From the NCBI GenBank assembly GCA_027625915.1, contig JANTQA010000033.1:4712001-4776000 (forward strand): a DNA stretch of 64,000 bases, given 5' to 3'. The position numbers were made by a program, and so were the translations under genes. Source of the stretch: Anaeramoeba flamelloides (Eukaryota; Metamonada; Anaeramoebidae). Under the pieces are notes generated by a model, which ran no database searches, was not told the DNA's origin, and saw only the letters and a program-made list of their open reading frames with translations. Below, piece by piece: positions 59,657 through 64,000 of the stretch (within the stretch, counting starts at the first letter, position 1; every line of letters begins with the position of its first letter).

Positions 59657-62600
59657 TTCTCTACGTTCTAATATAAGGTCAGAAGCATCACAATAGTTAA
59701 TGAACCAGTATAAGTTGTTTGTATTTAAAAATATGTTTATCAAATATTTCTAAAAAATTGAAAAAAAAATATTCCTGTTTTTTGTCTAAAAGATAGCAAG
59801 ATTAATTGTAATGAAATGGGGTCTAACATTTATAAGTAAAAAAATGTTTTTTAAATGATTAAATACAATTTTAAGTTCCCTATTTATTATGAAATTCTCT
59901 CAGGATTAAACATCAGTATTTAAATATTTTTTTATAATCAACAAGAAAAAGATATCCAAAAACTTATCACGGGTGAAAAATATCTGATAAAAATGTGGTC
60001 ATATGCATTGATATCTTTCATTTGAGTAATTTCTTTTGAAAAAATAAAATTAATAATTTGGAAAAATTGATAAATTAAGAATCATAAGTTTTAACATTTA
60101 ATTGGCCTTATTATAATACGGTTTATAAGTATATTTTAAATAAAATTGTTCCTCTTTTTATAAAATAATTTCTAAAGTTTATTTTTCAGAATTTTCATTT
60201 ATAATATTTAATATATATTTATAATCAACGTTTTATTACTTAATCAAAATTAAAAAAAAAAGAAAAAAAAATAAAAAAATTTTTTTTGGTAGGAATAATT
60301 GACAAAATACTTTAAAATACTACCATTAACACTATTAAGCGAGTTATAATTTTTGAAAAATAGTTTAGAATTGGTATTTTTTTAGCGTAATTTGAGAATT
60401 TTTTGTGTATTGTTTTTTTTTTTTTTTTAAGTTTGTATATAATGGTGTAACTGGTTCGATATGTCGAAATTGGGGGGGTAATTGCTTTTTTAGTTTTGGT
60501 TATAAATTTTATGTAGATGGATAGTATTATTGTGGTATCTAAATTATTTTTAAACCAAAAGGTGTCATATCTAATATGTGCAACATATATATATAATAGG
60601 ATTTAGTGTGTATTAGAAGAAGTAAAATTATTTTATAATTTCATAAATGAAATCATTATCTCAGATTTTTACTTTTTCCTCTTTTTTTTTTTTTTTTCGA
60701 TTTTTTTTTTAATATAGAAATATTTTGTAAAAGGTTTTCATTTCAAGATAATTTCTAGTTTTATGGTGATTTTTTTTATTCTAAGGTCGGTGAAACAATT
60801 CAATTGGTTGTCTAGAAACATTATTGGTTTCTATTGAAATTTTCTTTGATTTCTAATTGGGGTTAAAATGATACAAAATTGTTTTTCTCATTGGAAGCTA
60901 ATAATTTTATTTTTTCAATTTCTAAAGAATTTTTAAAATTTTTTTTCATTTTATTATTATTCTAAAAAGTTTTATTTTTTTCTTTAACACTCATTTATAA
61001 AAAATTATTGATGTTTTAAAATTTATGTAGGTAATTTTATTTGGAACAAAGTTTATCTTTATATTTTGGAAAGGTAATTAAAAGAACACCCTAAGCTAAC
61101 CTTTTTTTCAGTTAAAAGATTATAAGGAAAAAGTTCAACTAGTCTTTTCTGAATCTTTTCATTCAATTTTTTTGAATTATTGATTTTTTTACAAAAAAAA
61201 ATTCATTTATATTAAAGAATAACTAATTATTATATCTTATGAATAATTTGCCTTTCAATTCTTATAAAAAATTAATAACATACTATTTTCAATTTTATTA
61301 AAAATTATAAATCCAAAAACTCAGAGTGTGTTGTAATTTTTAATATGACATTTCTTTTAGCCCTTAACAAAAGATAGAAAGTTTAGTAATTACTCAGACT
61401 ATTAATAATAATTATATATTTTGCATATATATGGGTTTTGTTCTAGTTGTCAGTTAAAATAATTTTAAATGTAAAACTATAAAAAACCCTCAAGAAACTT
61501 TATAAAGTGCAACAAAATTTTTGAAAATTGATTTTTAATTTCAAATAAAGTGAAAATAATTAATTTGGGTTATAATTAACTCATTAAATTTTATTTTTTT
61601 TTTCATTTAGGATAAGTCCTTATAACATGTGTTTTCATTTGTTCATAAAATTTGAATTTTTACTTTGAATACAGTCCAATTTATTTAAATTTTTTTGGTA
61701 TTTCTGGTGGTATTCAAGGGCACTTTTTAGAATAAATTGTATATAATGTAACACTTATAGAATAAATAAATCCCCAACATAATAGAAATTTTTATATTTT
61801 GGAATATTAGAATAAAAGGATCAAAAAATTCAATTTTTAATAATTTATTCCTTTTACCATTTAATATTGGATCTTTAATTGGATCTTTTATTTCATAGAA
61901 AACTTTGATTATAATTGAAAATTTATTCATATTTTTTTTTTGGATATTCATTTAAATTATAATGAGAATATGAATAGAATTTGTTGAGATTATTTCAAAT
62001 ATTTTTCGAATTATTATCAATTTTTTAGGAAATTTATATTTTATGGCAAAAATCTCCTCAAAATTGTGAATAATTTTAATGGTACTAATTCACATTAAAT
62101 TTTTTTACCTAAATTTAATAAGGATTGAGAAAATTTTTTGATAATTAATTATGTTTGAAAAAAACTGCTTGTTTTCAATATTAAACATATTTCGAGATAA
62201 GGAATCCTTTTTTAAAAATTGGTTAAAAAAAAAATAATAAAGACTAGTATCTTTACAAAAATTTTAAATTTAAAACTCATATTTAATTGATAAATAGGAT
62301 GAATTTTTTGTCTGATTATTATTTCAAAGATACCTTGGTTTTATATTTGGTTATTCTCTCAAAACAAATTGATCTCGAAAAAAAGATCCAATGAAATAAA
62401 GAGATATCACAAACTCTATCTCTTTTATAGGAAAGTTTATTTGTAAAACAAAAAAGGAAATATAAAGTGAGAAATTTTTATCATTTATTTCTCAAATATC
62501 ATTGGTCCTTTTATCAAATTTTTTTTGAATAGTTGCCCGATAAGAAACCAGTTGCATGTATATTTATTATTGTGTGTCCGTTTCTTCATGTTTTGGTGTT

Positions 62601-63278
62601 CCAACTGAATAAAGAAACACGTCATGAGACTGAAACACAGTTTACCAAGTTGTTTGAGTTATTTTAACAACCAGAGAATAGAAATTTACAAACATACTAA
62701 ATCCGATTTCACAATTTTCTTTAAAAGATCTTGATTTTTTCTCTTTAGTCAACAGAAAAAAGACTCTCTTTTTGGTTGTCTCAGAATAACAGAGAAGTAC
62801 CATTATTTTTTCATTGTCAACAATCCATAAAAAGTAAAAGTGTTACATAAAAAATAGTTTAAAAGAGTTGTAGATTCTTCAAGTTTGAAATCTTGAATGA
62901 CTAGAATCATATTTTATGTCAGAAGCAATTTGAAAAAAAAGTAGGATTATTTGAAACTTGAATCTCCTTTCAAAAAATAAACAATTGAAAGAAACTATTT
63001 CTTCAACACAAAAAAAAACACAAGAGAATGGTATTTTTATCTCTTTGCAAAAGAAAAAATACTAAAATACAATTTTTTATTTAAAAAATGTTTTTTTTTT
63101 TTCTTTTGAAAAAGTAAAGAATAAAAGGAAACAAAGAATTGTTTTGGAAATTGAAATCCAGAAAGGAAAAATTTCGAATATTTACAAGCCAGAAACACAA
63201 GTAATAATTTAAATTTTTTTTTATTTTTTCCATTTTTATTTTTTCTTTTTATTTTTGGTTCCCAAAAACACAAATTCA
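59657..63278. other. 3.6 kb intergenic region
   Basis: It is AT-rich. The only feature recognised is the MITE at 62079-62254. Short frames such as the minus-strand one at 61727-61951 lack any supporting motif. Confidence 0.55.
62079..62254. mobile_element. Small MITE with GGTACTAATT ends, copy 2
   Basis: It is colinear with 56668-56850, including TTAAATTTTTTTACCTAAAT and GATAAGGAATCCTTTTTTAA. The inverted ends are recognisable but eroded. Confidence 0.7.
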
Positions 63279-64000
63279 ATGTCTGGTTTAAAAAGGACAG
63301 GAAAAGGATCTCAGCTTCTAAGAGGTGCGCTGATTTAAAATATTTTTTTTAAAAACAAAGTTTTTCTTTCTAATTTTTTCTTCATTTTAAATAAAAATAG
63401 ATATGGTTAAAAATGATCGGTTTTCAAGCACAAAAAACAATTCAGTGAACACAAGACAAAACCGATTTACAAGATCACAAACACTGAATTCAGGAAGAAG
63501 TGTTGGAAGAGGAAGAGGGATCGGAATAGGAAGAGGAATGGGAAGAGGAATAGGAAGAGGTGTAGGAAGAGGAATTGGAAGAGGTGTAGGAAGGGGGATC
63601 GGAAGAGGAGTAGGAACAGGAAGAGGTGTTGGAAGAGGGATCGGAATAGGAAGAGGAAGAGGTGTAGGAAGAGGAATTGGAAGAGGTGTAGGAACGGGAA
63701 GGGGAGTAGGAACAGGAAGAGGGATCGGAAGAGGAAGAGGAAGAGGAGTTGGAAGAGGAATTGGAAGAGGAAGAGGAATTGGAACAGGAAGAGGAGTAGG
63801 AAGAGGAACCGGAATTGGCAGAGGAAGGGGAATTGGCGTAGGAAGAGGAAGAGGCATAGGAAGAGGTATAGGAAGAGGTGTCGGAACAGGAAGAGGGATC
63901 GGAAGAGGTGTAGGAACAGGAAGAGGTGTAGGAACAGGAAGAGGTGTAGGAACAGGAAGAGGTGTAGGAACAGGAAGGGGTGTAGGAACAGGGATAGGAA
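63279..64000 (+). CDS. RG-repeat protein, 5' part only
   Basis: Exon 1 is 63279-63324 ([15 protein letters not shown]). A 76 bp intron (GTGCGC...AAATAG) follows in phase 1. Exon 2 from 63401 continues [15 protein letters not shown] and then [17 protein letters not shown]. From about residue 49 the protein is a continuous GRGxGRG / GTGRGxG repeat with x mostly I or V, still open at the window end. Gly-Arg tracts of this kind bind RNA and are Arg-methylated in fibrillarin, GAR1, nucleolin-like proteins and the N termini of Piwi/Argonaute proteins. The defining domain lies beyond the window, so no family can be assigned. The minus-strand frame of PLPIPLP repeats over the same bases is a shadow. 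Confidence 0.75.

Noticed and set aside
63387-63857. Minus-strand [11 protein letters not shown]-repeat frame
   Set aside because: It is the mirror of the Gly-Arg repeat. The plus strand has an ATG, a spliced N terminus and a longer frame.

Overview
The window is very AT-rich nuclear DNA from a unicellular eukaryote. It holds spliced protein genes with GT-AG introns, a nuclear-type tRNA-Ile, standard stop codons (every gene whose end is visible stops with TAA), and proteins rich in Lys/Glu/Asn runs. There are two B-box proteins: one TRIM-like, ending in SPRY, and one followed by TPRs. Together with the composition this fits an amoeboid protist such as an Anaeramoeba-like metamonad, but the species is inferred, not proven. 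A ciliate is unlikely because TAA, TAG and TGA never have to be read as sense.

Six protein genes can be modelled, and their splice phases close exactly. (1) A DENN-type protein of the Afi1/MesA family on the minus strand at 5819-16206, 777 aa, four exons, with one intron of 7.8 kb. (2) A B-box / coiled-coil / Arg-Glu repeat / SPRY protein on the plus strand at 23107-27370, 1300 aa. (3) An FHA - degenerate AAA - active AAA ATPase on the minus strand at 30148-38859, 1162 aa, resembling the plant DAA1-type FHA-AAA family, with introns of 2.2 and 3.0 kb. (4) A B-box-TPR protein on the minus strand at 44569-49816, 1704 aa. (5) A secreted or lysosomal gamma-glutamyl hydrolase on the plus strand at 54228-58240, 317 aa, with a 2.9 kb intron placed just before the catalytic His. 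(6) The 5' end of an RG-repeat protein on the plus strand from 63279, running off the window. A tRNA-Ile(AAU) lies at 2798-2870.

Everything else is repeat-rich. It includes ten copies of a palindromic TA-flanked MITE (eight of them packed into 17.3-21.9 kb), a second TA-type element pair near 43.6 and 59.1 kb, and a third small MITE at 56.7 and 62.1 kb. It also includes a 1.26 kb inverted-repeat element with a TCGCGA-rich subterminal array, LINE 3'-end relics at 13.8, 31.8-33.3 and 40-41 kb, and an unusual family of chained perfect hairpins seen at six places. The long introns of the DENN, AAA and hydrolase genes are long because they carry these repeats, while repeat-free introns are only about 75-230 bp.

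The genes do not form a pathway. They cover vesicle traffic or Rab regulation (DENN), protein remodelling at membranes (AAA), ubiquitin or scaffold-type B-box proteins, and folate or lysosomal hydrolysis. The most notable points are: the two introns of the AAA gene cut both P-loop motifs at the same codon and phase; the middle exon of that gene sits between two halves of a repeat that is continuous inside the DENN intron; the chained-hairpin family; and paired empty and filled sites that prove TA duplication by the main MITE.
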